The notes: generated by a model from the letters alone, not told the origin. Shown: positions 18,472 through 27,160, counted from the first letter of the stretch. The stretch: DNA of 64,000 nt from Oligoflexia bacterium (GCA_016861345.1 BOLD01000001.1:310001-374000); one strand, 5' to 3'. Made by a program: numbers and translations.

Positions 18472-19179
18472 CTATGCTGCAATTTTGCGAATTTGATCCT
18501 TGATGCTCTCCACCTTTTCTCGAAGCTCCTTATTTTCCTTTTGAAGGCGGATATTGTCTTGCGTGAGGGCTGTTAGTTTTCTTCTTAATAGAGCTAACTC
18601 ATCGGAAACATTTGAGGAAACTTGATTTGCTCCCGCTATTGGTGCAGCGGCCGAAGGTTCTGGCTCTGAGTAAGTCTCAAGGGCAACAGAAGGTATATAG
18701 GTGCCGCTGGCCAAAAGCTCTTCAATATTTTCAGGTATTGCAAGGTCCTGATCAAATTTTTCAAATTTGATTTTGCCATTAGACACAAGCTGACGGATTT
18801 CATTAATGATTCGTACCTGTGAGGCCCAAATTTCTCCAGGATTGGGCTTCATTTCTTTAATGGCTTCTTCAGTTTTTCTGCGATCACCGTAAGAAAGGGA
18901 ATCTAAGATCAGAGCTTGTTTTTCAGGTGAAAGAGCAAAGAGGGCGCAGGCAACGGGTTGGGTAGGAATGTGGGGAAAAATTTCCATCAAATAGGTTTTG
19001 CTCCATGTAGCAACTCTCTCAAGTGTCAGCATTTTCTTTCGGATTTCAGATTCCCAAGAGGCATTTTCGTCCTGGATCATTTTTAAAAACTTTTCTCTTT
19101 TGTCTGTGCCTGTGGTTTCAATTAAATTCACAAGTTGAATGAAGCCACCCTTTTTACGATATCGATCAATCATTCCCAT
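18472..19179 (-). CDS. FliG C-domain-like protein with C-terminal coiled coil
   Basis: 235 residues. Seen: residues about 8-55 (GGFIQLVNLIETTGTDKREKF, then SEIRKKMLTLERV) and 56-135 (ALSPEKQALILDSLSYGDRR, then EIWASQVRIINEIRQLVSNG) follow the order and spacing of the FliG middle and C-terminal armadillo-like repeats, where FliG has GGVRTAAEIINLM and an EQ-type middle. The remainder is a Pro/Ala/Ser linker and a 40-residue coiled coil (LALLRRKLTALTQDNIRLQK). The FliG N-domain that binds FliF is absent and no flagellar gene is nearby, so it is not the main rotor protein. Start ATG 19179 has GAGGAGA 8 bases upstream. Family call is from memory of the fold and moderately sure. Confidence 0.72.
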   Translation of the reverse strand: MGMIDRYRKKGGFIQLVNLIETTGTDKREKFLKMIQDENASWESEIRKKMLTLERVATWSKTYLMEIFPHIPTQPVACALFALSPEKQALILDSLSYGDRRKTEEAIKEMKPNPGEIWASQVRIINEIRQLVSNGKIKFEKFDQDLAIPENIEELLASGTYIPSVALETYSEPEPSAAAPIAGANQVSSNVSDELALLRRKLTALTQDNIRLQKENKELREKVESIKDQIRKIAA

Positions 19180-19295
19180 TGAAAAAGTCTCCTCACGACA
19201 TTTTTGCGACATGTTTTTGTGCAGAGTTCTTTTCGGTTTTTTGAGGAAAAATTGAAGTAAAAAGATTGACTCATATTGAGGCAATTTTGAAGGAA

Positions 19296-19577
19296 CTAAA
19301 AGGGTTCCGTGCACTCATATTCAACTTTGCTTGGGTATCGTCGTCGACTGACAACATCGCAATGTTTGTAGTAAAATTCATATTTTTTGACTTCATGTTC
19401 TCTTGACGGGCGCTGGCCCACCCAGAAGTAGTCGATATTTTGGACTTGAGCTCGGCCCTGGTTTTCAGATTGGCGCTGTTCTAAAAGCTCCCTGCCCTTT
19501 GGGGAAGAAGAGCATCCAACTGGCCCTGTAAAAAGGCAGACAGACAATGGGCCCAGGATGAGAAAGCATTTCAACAT
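19296..19577 (-). CDS. Small putative lipoprotein
   Basis: 93 residues from ATG 19577, chosen because AAGGA sits 4 bases upstream; an ATG four codons earlier has no such signal. Seen: hydrophobic N-terminus ending TGPVGCSSS, where Cys could be lipidated, although Pro at -3 is unusual for a lipobox. The mature part is polar and holds two further cysteines (YKHCDVV, YECTEPF) that may pair. It is divergent from lpxC with 61 bp between starts. I recognise no family. Confidence 0.7.
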   Translation of the reverse strand: MLKCFLILGPLSVCLFTGPVGCSSSPKGRELLEQRQSENQGRAQVQNIDYFWVGQRPSREHEVKKYEFYYKHCDVVSRRRYPSKVEYECTEPF

Positions 19578-19600
19578 GACGTCCTTCATATCTTCATTAT

Positions 19601-19629
19601 TTTACATTATGAGATCAAACTGCTAGTCT
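19601..19629 (+). promoter_or_regulatory. Promoter candidate for lpxC, predicting a near-leaderless message
   Basis: TTTACA (5/6), 17 bp, TAGTCT (3/6). The -10 ends 9 bases before the lpxC ATG, so a start site about 7 bases downstream would leave only 2-3 untranslated bases. No Shine-Dalgarno sequence is visible before this ATG. Confidence 0.42.
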
Positions 19630-19638
19630 AATTCGCGT

Positions 19639-20550
19639 ATGTTTTTACAAAAGACGATTCGTAAAAGAGTTCAGGTCATTGGTCGGGGGCTTCATTCGGG
19701 AAAAGACTGCACATTAACCTTTGTGCCAGCTCCTCCGCATGCTGGGGTTCACTTTATTCGAAATGATCTGCCTGGGCGCCCACATTTGAAAGTTGATGCC
19801 AGAAATGTAACGGCAACAGGTTATGCAACAAGTTTAGGGGGAGATGTTTTCTCAGTTTCAACCGTTGAGCACTGCTTGGCTGCGATTTCAGCTCTTCGAA
19901 TTGACAATTTGTTTATCGAGCTTGATGGTCCCGAGATTCCTATCATCGACGGAAGTGCCAAAGATTTTTTAACAGCAATTCAATCTGTTGGAATGATTGA
20001 GCAGGATCAGCCCAGAAAATATTATTACCTGACAAAGCCCATTTACTATTCTGATGGGGACAAGCAGGCCTATGTTTTGCCCTATCATGGGCTTCGAATC
20101 ACGGCGACAATTGATTTTCCCCATCCTGCAATTGGAAAACAGAAATTGGATCTGGATATTAATGAAATTTCATTTACTCGAGAAATTGCCTCGGCCCGTA
20201 CTTTTGGATTCTTGAAGGATGTTCAGGATCTGCAGGCAAGAGGATTGGCGCTCGGAGCAAGTTTGGATAATGCTATTGGTTTAGACGAGTCGAAAATTTT
20301 AAATCCTGAAGGACTTCGTTTTCAGGATGAATTTGTTCGTCATAAGGTTCTTGATGCCTTAGGAGATTTGGTGACTTTGACCATGCCTCTTATGGGGCAT
20401 GTGGTGCTCTATAAAGCAGGACATGATGTGATGAACAAGCTTGTTCGGCTCATGCTTTCAAGTTCAGATTCATATAAGGCAGTGGAACTTGGAGCTGACC
20501 TTGCTGAAGAGGCTAGGCTTCGGGCGAGCACCTGGGACGATAAGTCATAA
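19639..20550 (+). CDS. lpxC: UDP-3-O-acyl-N-acetylglucosamine deacetylase
   Basis: 303 residues, normal length. First committed step of lipid A synthesis, in the cytoplasm. Seen: zinc ligands His78 (VEHCLA), His235 and Asp239 (RHKVLDALGD), catalytic His262 (KAGHDVMN), and the Glu/Asp-rich IPIIDGSAKDF; the two-domain repeat is intact. This shows that the organism makes lipid A. There is no ribosome-binding sequence before the ATG; see the promoter at 19601-19629. In many bacteria lpxC follows ftsZ; here it stands alone, upstream of ald. Confidence 0.97.
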   Translation: MFLQKTIRKRVQVIGRGLHSGKDCTLTFVPAPPHAGVHFIRNDLPGRPHLKVDARNVTATGYATSLGGDVFSVSTVEHCLAAISALRIDNLFIELDGPEIPIIDGSAKDFLTAIQSVGMIEQDQPRKYYYLTKPIYYSDGDKQAYVLPYHGLRITATIDFPHPAIGKQKLDLDINEISFTREIASARTFGFLKDVQDLQARGLALGASLDNAIGLDESKILNPEGLRFQDEFVRHKVLDALGDLVTLTMPLMGHVVLYKAGHDVMNKLVRLMLSSSDSYKAVELGADLAEEARLRASTWDDKS

Positions 20551-20631
20551 CGACGCCTTGCATATCGCTTTTCATCTGACAGGTCTTTCTGCAAGATGGG
20601 CCATCGAACTAAGATTTAAGGAGAACTTTTT

Positions 20632-21738
20632 ATGATCATTGGTGTTCCTAAGGAAATTAAAATTAGTGAGAACCGAGTGGGTATGACCGAAGCTGGCGTG
20701 CGCCAGTTGGTGAAAGAGGGAAATACTCTCTACGTTGAAAAAGATGCTGGCGTTGGAAGTGGAATTACCAATCAGCAGTACGAAAAAGCTGGAGCGAAGA
20801 TTCTGGACACAAAGGCAGAAGTTTACGCTAAAGCCGATATGATCGTAAAAGTCAAAGAGCCGCTTCCTGATGAATATGAGCTCATGAAAGAAAATCAAAT
20901 TCTTTATACTTATCTTCACTTGGCAGCAGAGCCAAAATTGACCCGAGTTCTGTGCGAGAGAAAAGTGAAGTCAATCGCTTATGAAACAATTCAAAAAGAA
21001 GATGGCTCTTTGCCACTTTTAACTCCTATGTCTGAAGTTGCAGGAAGAATGGCGACTCAGATTGGTGCTTACTATCTTCAAAAAGACCACGGCGGAAAAG
21101 GCATCCTTTTGGGTGGGGTCACAGGAGTTCGCCCAGCAAAAGTCACTATCATCGGTGGCGGCGTTGTGGGAACAAATGCAGCGAAAATGGCTGTGGGCCT
21201 TGGAGCTGACGTGACTGTGCTTGATGTGAACACCTCACGCTTAGAATACTTGGATGATATTTTTGCAGGTCAAATCACAACTTTATACTCGAACACTCAG
21301 AATATTGAGCAATGTGTTGCTGAAAGCGATTTGCTTGTGGGTGGAGTATTGATCACTGGCCATAAGGCACCAACACTTGTGAGCAAACAAATGGTTTCAA
21401 GCATGAGCAAGGGATCTGTGGTTGTTGACGTTGCTGTCGACCAAGGTGGTTGCATTGAGACTTGCCGCCCAACTTCACATCAACATCCGACTTATGAAGT
21501 TGATGGAGTGATTCACTATTGTGTTCCAAACATGCCAGGGGTTGTTTCTCGAACATCAACTTACGCATTGACGAATGTGACTTTACGTTATGCTTCCATG
21601 CTGGCAGCAATGGGTGTTGAAGATGCAATTGCCAAAGATAAGGCGCTCTTTAAGGGACTGAATGTTTACGGCGGAGCGGTTTGCTATGAACCAGTTGCTC
21701 GTGACCTTGGCCTTGAGTATAAGCCCTATCGTAATTAA
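20632..21738 (+). CDS. ald: Alanine dehydrogenase
   Basis: 368 residues. Interconverts L-alanine and pyruvate plus ammonia with NAD. Seen: N-terminal [20 protein letters not shown], catalytic-region segments [11 protein letters not shown] (Lys) and [10 protein letters not shown] (His), the Rossmann NAD site [20 protein letters not shown], and the C-terminal [26 protein letters not shown] lies 8 bases before the ATG. Alanine use fits an amino-acid-consuming metabolism. The yhcH-family gene follows 4 bp later and is probably cotranscribed. Confidence 0.97.
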   Translation: MIIGVPKEIKISENRVGMTEAGVRQLVKEGNTLYVEKDAGVGSGITNQQYEKAGAKILDTKAEVYAKADMIVKVKEPLPDEYELMKENQILYTYLHLAAEPKLTRVLCERKVKSIAYETIQKEDGSLPLLTPMSEVAGRMATQIGAYYLQKDHGGKGILLGGVTGVRPAKVTIIGGGVVGTNAAKMAVGLGADVTVLDVNTSRLEYLDDIFAGQITTLYSNTQNIEQCVAESDLLVGGVLITGHKAPTLVSKQMVSSMSKGSVVVDVAVDQGGCIETCRPTSHQHPTYEVDGVIHYCVPNMPGVVSRTSTYALTNVTLRYASMLAAMGVEDAIAKDKALFKGLNVYGGAVCYEPVARDLGLEYKPYRN

Positions 21739-21742
21739 TTGA

Positions 21743-22204
21743 ATGATTTTTGATCGCATCGAAAATCTTCCCAAGTATTTCTCTTCAGGGCTTTGGGAGC
21801 AAGCTTACCAGTTTGCTCTTCAAAGTCTAAAAGATCCCCAAATTCAAAATGGTGAAGTCAAAATTGCGGGCGAAGATCTTTTCGCCCGTATTAATTCTTA
21901 CCCCACAAAATCTGAAGATCTTTGCATTGTCGAAGCCCATGTGCAGTATATAGATATTCATTTCATGATTGAGGGGGAAGAGATCGTTTTTATTCACCCA
22001 AAATCTGAGCTTAAGGCAAAGACAGAGTATGATCAGGCCTCTGATTATACTTTCTACGAGGCTCCGAAAGACTATGCGCTTTCCTTTAAGCTGACCCCAG
22101 GTCATTTTGCGGTGATCTTTCCAGATGAAGCTCATAAAACACAAGTTCAAGCGGGCCAGTGCCCAGCTCAGAATAAAAAGATTGTTTTTAAATTGAAGAT
22201 TTAA
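21743..22204 (+). CDS. YhcH/YjgK/YiaL-family protein (DUF386)
   Basis: 153 residues. Seen: family cores VEAHVQYIDIHFMIEGEE and FAVIFPDEAHKTQV, whose His/Glu residues are the putative metal ligands of this cupin-like fold. Known: members include EbgC and YiaL and are linked to sugar (sialate or galactoside) metabolism or anomer mutarotation, with biochemical roles mostly unproven. It starts 4 bp after ald and likely shares its transcript, an association I cannot explain from pathway knowledge. Ends 3 bp from the convergent comEC-half gene. Confidence 0.88.
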   Translation: MIFDRIENLPKYFSSGLWEQAYQFALQSLKDPQIQNGEVKIAGEDLFARINSYPTKSEDLCIVEAHVQYIDIHFMIEGEEIVFIHPKSELKAKTEYDQASDYTFYEAPKDYALSFKLTPGHFAVIFPDEAHKTQVQAGQCPAQNKKIVFKLKI

Positions 22205-22207
22205 TCC

Positions 22208-22924
22208 TCAATGAAAATGAATGGAACCCCAATCTTCAGTTCGAAGAACGGGGATTTTTTTCTTTTTGAGGCGATTGAGAACTTCTCTATGTGGATGCCC
22301 GTACTTTGATTGTTTTGCCGAAGCAATAGCCCATCGAAGTTGAGACATCTTTGATAAGAAATAGTCGCTGGTACTTGTTCGGCTGCCATGGTGTCCAAGA
22401 ATAAGGCCCTTTGTGTTGGCAACGGTAGCTGAATTAGCCCATTTTATCTCCTGTTTCTGGGTTGAGTCTCCGGGCGCAAGAACTTGAAATAGCCTGATGT
22501 AAGCAACTTGAGACTGGGCATTTCCATGAGAGAGTGCATCAGAAAAAATTTGACGAACGAGAAGGGTAGGAGTTGAGCATAGAGGGATATGTTCAATCTG
22601 TCTTTTTTTGAATTCAGTCGGTGGTGGTCCCGAAAGTGATTCAAGGCATGAGTTGTTGTGGAGAGAATATTTTTTGACGAAAGACATGTGATCATAATCC
22701 CAATGAGAAAGCCATATTCGGTTATTTCTATTTTTGCAGAAAGCTGAAACATTTCGAGTCATGTTTTTATCTCCCCCCATATCTAAATGAAGGCACTCGG
22801 TTTCGGTTCTTAATGTTACCCATTGTCCTTGTCCAACATTCCAAATAACCAATTCGGCTTGATCATGGTTATTGGTCGTCAATTTTGGTATCAGGAGTAT
22901 GAAATAAAAGATGAATGATTTCAT
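22208..22924 (-). CDS. ComEC C-terminal half: metallo-beta-lactamase-fold protein
   Basis: 238 residues. Seen: hydrophobic N-terminus (MKSFIFYFILLIPKL) that can export or anchor it, then the ComEC-type beta-lactamase domain: VIWNVGQGQWVTLRTETECLH, LHLDMGGDK, metal motif LSHWDYDHMSF, LILGHHGSRTSTS and SKYGHPHREVLNRLKKKKIPVLRTEDWGSI. These are the blocks found at the C-terminus of full-length ComEC/Rec2, thought to degrade one strand during DNA uptake. Its ATG overlaps the stop of the membrane-half gene by 4 bp (ATGA), so both would be made from one message. The intact motifs argue against decay. Confidence 0.86.
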   Translation of the reverse strand: MKSFIFYFILLIPKLTTNNHDQAELVIWNVGQGQWVTLRTETECLHLDMGGDKNMTRNVSAFCKNRNNRIWLSHWDYDHMSFVKKYSLHNNSCLESLSGPPPTEFKKRQIEHIPLCSTPTLLVRQIFSDALSHGNAQSQVAYIRLFQVLAPGDSTQKQEIKWANSATVANTKGLILGHHGSRTSTSDYFLSKMSQLRWAIASAKQSKYGHPHREVLNRLKKKKIPVLRTEDWGSIHFH

Positions 22925-23829
22925 TCAAAATACCGCTTTTTAATAGTGAATGATGCGGAAAGAACTGACCAACAGAATAGGCAATACACCCACGTCAAGT
23001 GATAGGGGTAAGGATCAGAAACTATTTTACTGACAGAACCAGGAGAAAGAGAGCGTAGGGTTATCAGAAAAAGATCGAGGAACTGAATGTAGAAAAGGCG
23101 GAACCACTCATGAAATGTGGAGATAATACTAAATGGCAGAAGGATGTTAGAAATGAAAGGAGCAAGAAAGGCATTAAAGAAAATACCCACAGGATGGGGC
23201 GTGAAAATAAGTGCCAGGAGAGGGAAGAGAAGTAGATAAAGCACAAAGGCCTGAAGAAAAACTTTCTTTGATGAGTTTTCAATTTGAAACTCAATGGAAA
23301 GTCCCATGGCTGTCATCATCGAGAGCTGAAGTGACAGGGATTGAATTAACTTTGGATGAATTCCTAGGCATATGATAACTGAAAACAAAATAATTTGATG
23401 AGGCTTCCAGTTCAGTTTAAATCGATTAGCTCCGAGTGACAGCATTTCAGCCACCAGGGCCCTTAAGATGGGAGCTTCAAGCGAGGTCATAAGCCCATAG
23501 CCAGTCAATAAAATACTGAGTACGGCTGGGCGCAAAAATCGGGGAATAAATCGCAATCCAGTGTGCTCCAGAGTGGACTTCAAAAAAAGAAGGTGTGCAC
23601 TGGAAACAACAACGATGTGATAGAGTGAGGTTTCAATCAGAAGATTTTTTAACGAAGAATTTGGGATTTTCTCTCCACAGAGAAGTGCTTGATCAAACGA
23701 CATCCAAAAATCTTTTGGTACAATATTCAGACAGGTCGTATGTGCATGCTGGATGGGTAAAGCTAATAATTCATGCAAGTTCAAAGCAGATAGAAGAAAG
23801 CTCAAAATGCAGATCGAAATGATGGCCAT
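22921..23829 (-). CDS. ComEC N-terminal half: competence-channel membrane protein
   Basis: 302 residues with about eight hydrophobic segments. Seen: the Competence domain (ComEC/Rec2) signature region, SLYHIVVVSSAHLLFL corresponding to the usual HLLAISGLHI block, followed by LTGYGLMTSLEAPILRALVAE and the Pro/Phe-rich PVGIFFNAFLAPFIS. Known: this domain forms the inner-membrane channel for single-stranded DNA. The extracellular OB-fold domain that normally precedes it is absent or much reduced (only about 65 residues come first), and the beta-lactamase domain is a separate overlapping gene. Start ATG has no clear ribosome-binding site. Upstream is a 315-bp AT-rich gap. Confidence 0.84.
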   Translation of the reverse strand: MAIISICILSFLLSALNLHELLALPIQHAHTTCLNIVPKDFWMSFDQALLCGEKIPNSSLKNLLIETSLYHIVVVSSAHLLFLKSTLEHTGLRFIPRFLRPAVLSILLTGYGLMTSLEAPILRALVAEMLSLGANRFKLNWKPHQIILFSVIICLGIHPKLIQSLSLQLSMMTAMGLSIEFQIENSSKKVFLQAFVLYLLLFPLLALIFTPHPVGIFFNAFLAPFISNILLPFSIISTFHEWFRLFYIQFLDLFLITLRSLSPGSVSKIVSDPYPYHLTWVYCLFCWSVLSASFTIKKRYFE

Positions 23830-24144
23830 ATTTCAATGGGTTAGCGAAATACAGGCCAAGGTAGAGGGTCTTACATATTCTTAAATATATTTTTTTGTCC
23901 AATATTCGGAATTTAAGTCCGGATAATATTTCTGAAATAGAAGTGGATTTAATGTGTCGAAAAATTGATATTTGCTAGATATATCAAATGTTTAATATAT
24001 GCTCAAAATGGGTGCAAATCAGTCAAACCCTTGAAAAACATAAGGTCTAAGGTCGAGTTGAGTGATATTTCCCCAAATAATGTGGATAACTCAGAAATGA
24101 CTTCATACTTGAGTCCTCATTTTTCTGCCTTCATACTGAAATGC
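23830..24144. other. AT-rich divergent intergenic stretch (315 bp)
   Basis: Lies between divergent starts of the comEC membrane half and a TPR-type lipoprotein. It holds a 7-bp inverted repeat TTGATAT/ATATCAA (23965-23971 and 23981-23987) and an imperfect hairpin near 23902-23928 (TTCGGA against TCCGGA). Both may be regulatory, but no factor can be named. An open frame from 23965 runs into the lipoprotein gene but its N-terminal part lacks protein-like character. No RNA gene was seen. Confidence 0.4.
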
Positions 24145-24723
24145 ATGAGAATAGTAACATTATTATTGATTCTTTCTGTCACGGCCTGCACACACTCTAC
24201 AAAGAAAAATGTGAGTGAGAAAAAGACTGAACACATCCAACGCCGCGTTGAGAATCGAAGAGTGTTTGACACTTTTCAAGTCAGAGCTGTTCCACAGCAA
24301 AAAACAAAAGTGAATCTGGTTAAAAAGGCAGTCGTTACAAAGTTAAAAGAAGGTGAGTTGTATTCGCAGTTGTTGGATTTTTATGACAAAAAAGATCAAC
24401 CAGGTTTTACGGAAAAGAAAGATCTTTTTGAGGCTAAGTTCCCAAGAAGTTCTTATTTAGATGAAGTTTATTACATGTCGGCCATGATGAGCCTTTCTCG
24501 AAATAACTACGGAGATGCATTAACGCATTTGAACACTATCACGAGATATTATGGAACTTCGAATAAGGCTGGAGCAGCGTTGTTTGCAAAAGGAATTGTT
24601 TATAAACGTATGAACTTAAAGCCGAAAGCTAGAGACTTGTTTATCAGGGTTCAGGATCAGTTTCCGGGAAGTCCTGAGGCAAAGAGAGCAGAGCTTGAGA
24701 TAAAACTACTGAGACTAAGATAA
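24145..24723 (+). CDS. Lipoprotein with BamD/CpoB-type tetratricopeptide repeats
   Basis: 192 residues from ATG 24145. This start gives a short lipoprotein signal (MRIVTLLLILSVTAC); the 60-residue extension upstream would bury it. Seen: a basic linker, then helical repeats about residues 70-190 ending in SNKAGAALFAKGIVYKRMN and VQDQFPGSPEAKRAELE, the pattern of YbgF/CpoB and BamD, including the FPxSxxA turn. Known relatives help outer-membrane assembly or couple Tol-Pal to cell-wall synthesis; which role applies is unclear. It is followed after 24 bp by the LysM gene, probably one transcript running to dprA. Confidence 0.75.
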   Translation: MRIVTLLLILSVTACTHSTKKNVSEKKTEHIQRRVENRRVFDTFQVRAVPQQKTKVNLVKKAVVTKLKEGELYSQLLDFYDKKDQPGFTEKKDLFEAKFPRSSYLDEVYYMSAMMSLSRNNYGDALTHLNTITRYYGTSNKAGAALFAKGIVYKRMNLKPKARDLFIRVQDQFPGSPEAKRAELEIKLLRLR

Positions 24724-24747
24724 AAACGTTAACAGGGAAGTTATCGA

Positions 24748-25968
24748 ATGACGAAATTTTGTTTCATTTCAGCAGCTATAATGGCTCTTTCGATCATTGC
24801 GCAAGCAGGGGATAACCCCAATGCCCAGCACGAAGGAAAGCTTTTTGAAACATATAAAACCTATCACGATAGACCAACATCAGATCAAGAGTGGTATGTT
24901 GTTCGAGGTAATGCAGGTGCTTTAACCTACAAAGTTCAAAGTGGAGAAACTCTTGAAGAGGTATCAGAAGTTCTTTTCGGAGACCCCAGTTTTTGGCCCA
25001 AGATTTGGTCATTGAATAAAGAGATCACCAATCCCTATGAAATTAGACCAGGAACCATTGTTAAGTTTTATTCTGGCTCAGCTTCGAAGCCGCCGTCAAT
25101 TTCAATGGAGGCTGGAAAAGAAGGGGATGAAATTTCAGTGGACGTTTTGGCAGCGACGTTGAATGTTGAGATCCCTGAGCCATCTCGAGAGAAGAAGCCA
25201 GCTCTCAAGGACCTTCCGGCAAGTGTTCCCTTTTGGAACTACAAAAAAAAGCCAAAGACGAGTGTAGAGCTTTCCAAGGTGCCAAGATCTTTCGGTCATG
25301 GAAAGACTCCGTTAGGGTATTTCATCGCTGATAAGGGTTTCGAAAGACAGGGAGAGGTTGTTTCTAATGAAATGGGAATGAGTTCGGCTGGAGATTTTCA
25401 ATACATCTATGTGAAGGTGGATGGAGCTGACGAAAAAAACTATCTTGTCATTAAAGATATGGGCGAAATCAAAGATCCATATACGAAGCGCAGTGGGCGC
25501 GTGATTCAGATTCAGGGCGAGATCTCTGTTGGGCAATCTGTTGGGCGTGGAGTATACAGAGCCTTTGTGAGAAAGGCTATTCACCCTATTGAAGCCGGAG
25601 CTGCCCTTGTGGTGGGATCTATTCCACGTATTGATGCCAAGGGAAAGGCCTCAAACTCGTCAGCAGTATCCTCTCGGGTGATTGGAGGAGAATTTGATGT
25701 TGAACGTCGAATATTGGGGCCTCATGGGGTAATTTTCTTAAACTCTGGAGCAAGTGATGGCGTTAGTATTGGTCAAGTTTTGCCACTTTTCCGGTATGAG
25801 GGAGCCAGAAATTCATCCAATCTTGTTCGTGAGAATCCACGAAAAATTGCAAGTGTTAAAATTGTGAAAACATCAGATCGATTTTCAACAGGAATCATTA
25901 CGGAATCTACGGAAGAGATACAAATCGGAGATGGAACCTCTCCAGATTCGGTTTTATCCGGACGATAA
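24748..25968 (+). CDS. Exported LysM-domain protein
   Basis: 406 residues. Seen: signal peptide (MTKFCFISAAIMALSIIAQA), a LysM peptidoglycan-binding domain at about residues 52-102 (YKVQSGETLEEVSEVLFGDP, KIWSLNKEITNPYEIRPGT), then a Pro/Lys linker and about 270 residues of beta-rich sequence with no catalytic motif I know. Known: LysM binds GlcNAc in peptidoglycan. The C-terminal region has repeated strand patterns (GRVIQIQGEISVGQSVGRG, and GVSIGQVLPLFRY), as in LysM proteins described as hypothetical in related predators. Sits between the TPR lipoprotein and dprA. Confidence 0.85.
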   Translation: MTKFCFISAAIMALSIIAQAGDNPNAQHEGKLFETYKTYHDRPTSDQEWYVVRGNAGALTYKVQSGETLEEVSEVLFGDPSFWPKIWSLNKEITNPYEIRPGTIVKFYSGSASKPPSISMEAGKEGDEISVDVLAATLNVEIPEPSREKKPALKDLPASVPFWNYKKKPKTSVELSKVPRSFGHGKTPLGYFIADKGFERQGEVVSNEMGMSSAGDFQYIYVKVDGADEKNYLVIKDMGEIKDPYTKRSGRVIQIQGEISVGQSVGRGVYRAFVRKAIHPIEAGAALVVGSIPRIDAKGKASNSSAVSSRVIGGEFDVERRILGPHGVIFLNSGASDGVSIGQVLPLFRYEGARNSSNLVRENPRKIASVKIVKTSDRFSTGIITESTEEIQIGDGTSPDSVLSGR

Positions 25969-26041
25969 TAGGATTTTCGGATATTTACTAAGCCAATTCA
26001 GCGTTATGAGGTAGGCCCAGATTTTGCCAGGGCTTATCTTT

Positions 26042-26968
26042 ATGAAAGAAATCATATTAATCGCAAAAATCTACTCGAAGCTTCATTTGAAAAACTATGA
26101 CCTCTACCTTGAGTCTCTTAAGCAGCTCGAGGGCGGTGCTACGGTTATAAACTTGTTAGAGGACCCTGGGAATCCCTATCTCCATTTTTGGTACCAGCAA
26201 AGGGGGCAAGGGGCCGTGCGGGCATTGTCAGATGATATCGAGGCAGGTCTGCAGGGAGGCTTAACTTGGTTGTGGTTGGGACATCCGGACTATCCACAAG
26301 ATTTTTATGGTCTAGAGTACCCCCCATTTTGTTTAAGTTATATCGGCAAGCCGGCATGGAAACGGGGTTCATTTATATCGGTTGTGGGCAGTCGTGAGCC
26401 CAATCCAGAGTCCATTCAATGGATGCAGGCTCAGCTGCCATCATTGCTTCATGCATATCAATTAGGAGTTGTGAGTGGTGGTGCGCGAGGAATTGATCAA
26501 GCTGCACATAAGGTTTCTGTGCGTTCTGGTCAGCCGACAGTAATTCTTGTTCCATCAGGGTTAAATAAACTTTATCCAGATCAGTTAAAAGATTGGGTCA
26601 ATATTGTTTGCGAAATGGATGGCGCGATCATGAGCGAATACGACTATTCCGCCGAGATGAATAAAGGATATTTTCAACAGCGCAATCGTTTAATTGCCAG
26701 TCTCGGAGTTGCAACATTGATTTTGGATGCCCGTCGAAGAAGTGGGACCATGATTACAGCAAGAGCTGCAGCTGACCAGGGAAAATCAGTGTACGTGATG
26801 CCTTCTCATGCAAGAGATTGTCGGGGCTGGGGAGGATTGGATTTGATTCTTGAAGGGGCAAGTTTTGTGCGTGATTCTTCAGATCTCATCACTTTTGTAG
26901 GACAGGATTTAAATCGTATAAAAAGCCTTACCAGGCCAATAGTAGGGTGCGAATTGGGCCACCACTAG
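26042..26968 (+). CDS. dprA: DNA-processing protein DprA/Smf
   Basis: 308 residues. Protects incoming single-stranded DNA and loads RecA during transformation. Seen: the extended Rossmann fold with SVVGSREPNPESIQW, VVSGGARGIDQAAHKVSV, VILVPSGLNKLYPDQ, YFQQRNRLIASLG and SGTMITARAAADQGKSVYVMPS. Gly-Gly-Ala replaces the common GlyLeuAla of the second motif. The protein ends soon after this domain, so the C-terminal winged helix of many DprAs is missing. Start ATG 26042 (an in-frame TTG at 26024 is the alternative). Its closeness to the two comEC genes supports a DNA-uptake neighbourhood. Confidence 0.93.
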   Translation: MKEIILIAKIYSKLHLKNYDLYLESLKQLEGGATVINLLEDPGNPYLHFWYQQRGQGAVRALSDDIEAGLQGGLTWLWLGHPDYPQDFYGLEYPPFCLSYIGKPAWKRGSFISVVGSREPNPESIQWMQAQLPSLLHAYQLGVVSGGARGIDQAAHKVSVRSGQPTVILVPSGLNKLYPDQLKDWVNIVCEMDGAIMSEYDYSAEMNKGYFQQRNRLIASLGVATLILDARRRSGTMITARAAADQGKSVYVMPSHARDCRGWGGLDLILEGASFVRDSSDLITFVGQDLNRIKSLTRPIVGCELGHH

Positions 26969-27013
26969 ATCTAGGGATAGGATTTTTGTGCACTTTATTG
27001 CGTAAAGACAAAG

Positions 27014-27043
27014 ATGAAAAAAATGAAAAAAAATGAAAAAAGA
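27014..27043 (+). repeat. Short A-rich tandem, three ATGAAAAAA-type units
   Basis: Three near-copies of ATG followed by 6-8 A lie in the 192-bp gap between dprA and the lptF/G-type gene. It is low-complexity sequence; slippage or a bend is possible. It precedes the small frame at 27095. Confidence 0.5.
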
Positions 27044-27066
27044 TTTTGATCTCCGAACCAACTTAT

Positions 27067-27151
27067 CCTTACACTTGTGAGTAAGGGAGGGGCGATGTGG
27101 TCAAGGATGACCGTGGCGGTAGGGATGCTGCTGCATCGCTCATTTTTCTAA
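27067..27151 (+). other. Hairpin followed by a strong ribosome-binding site and an 18-codon frame
   Basis: CCTTAC (27067-27072) pairs with GTAAGG (27081-27086) and abuts GGGAGGGG, which stands 2 bases from ATG 27095. The frame encodes MWSRMTVAVGMLLHRSFF and stops at 27149-27151. No rightward gene follows, since the lptF/G-type gene converges on it. It may be a small peptide gene, part of an unseen RNA, or chance; coding is not established. Confidence 0.3.
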
Positions 27152-27160
27152 GCCCTGGGC

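Noticed and set aside
22921-22924. Frameshift error splitting comEC
   Set aside because: An ATGA overlap with intact domains on both sides and a hydrophobic start on the second frame is the usual form of coupled genes, although a sequencing error cannot be excluded without reads.
23965-24144. 60-residue N-terminal extension of the TPR-type lipoprotein
   Set aside because: The extension would put a lipoprotein signal in mid-protein, and its composition is unlike coding sequence; ATG 24145 is preferred.
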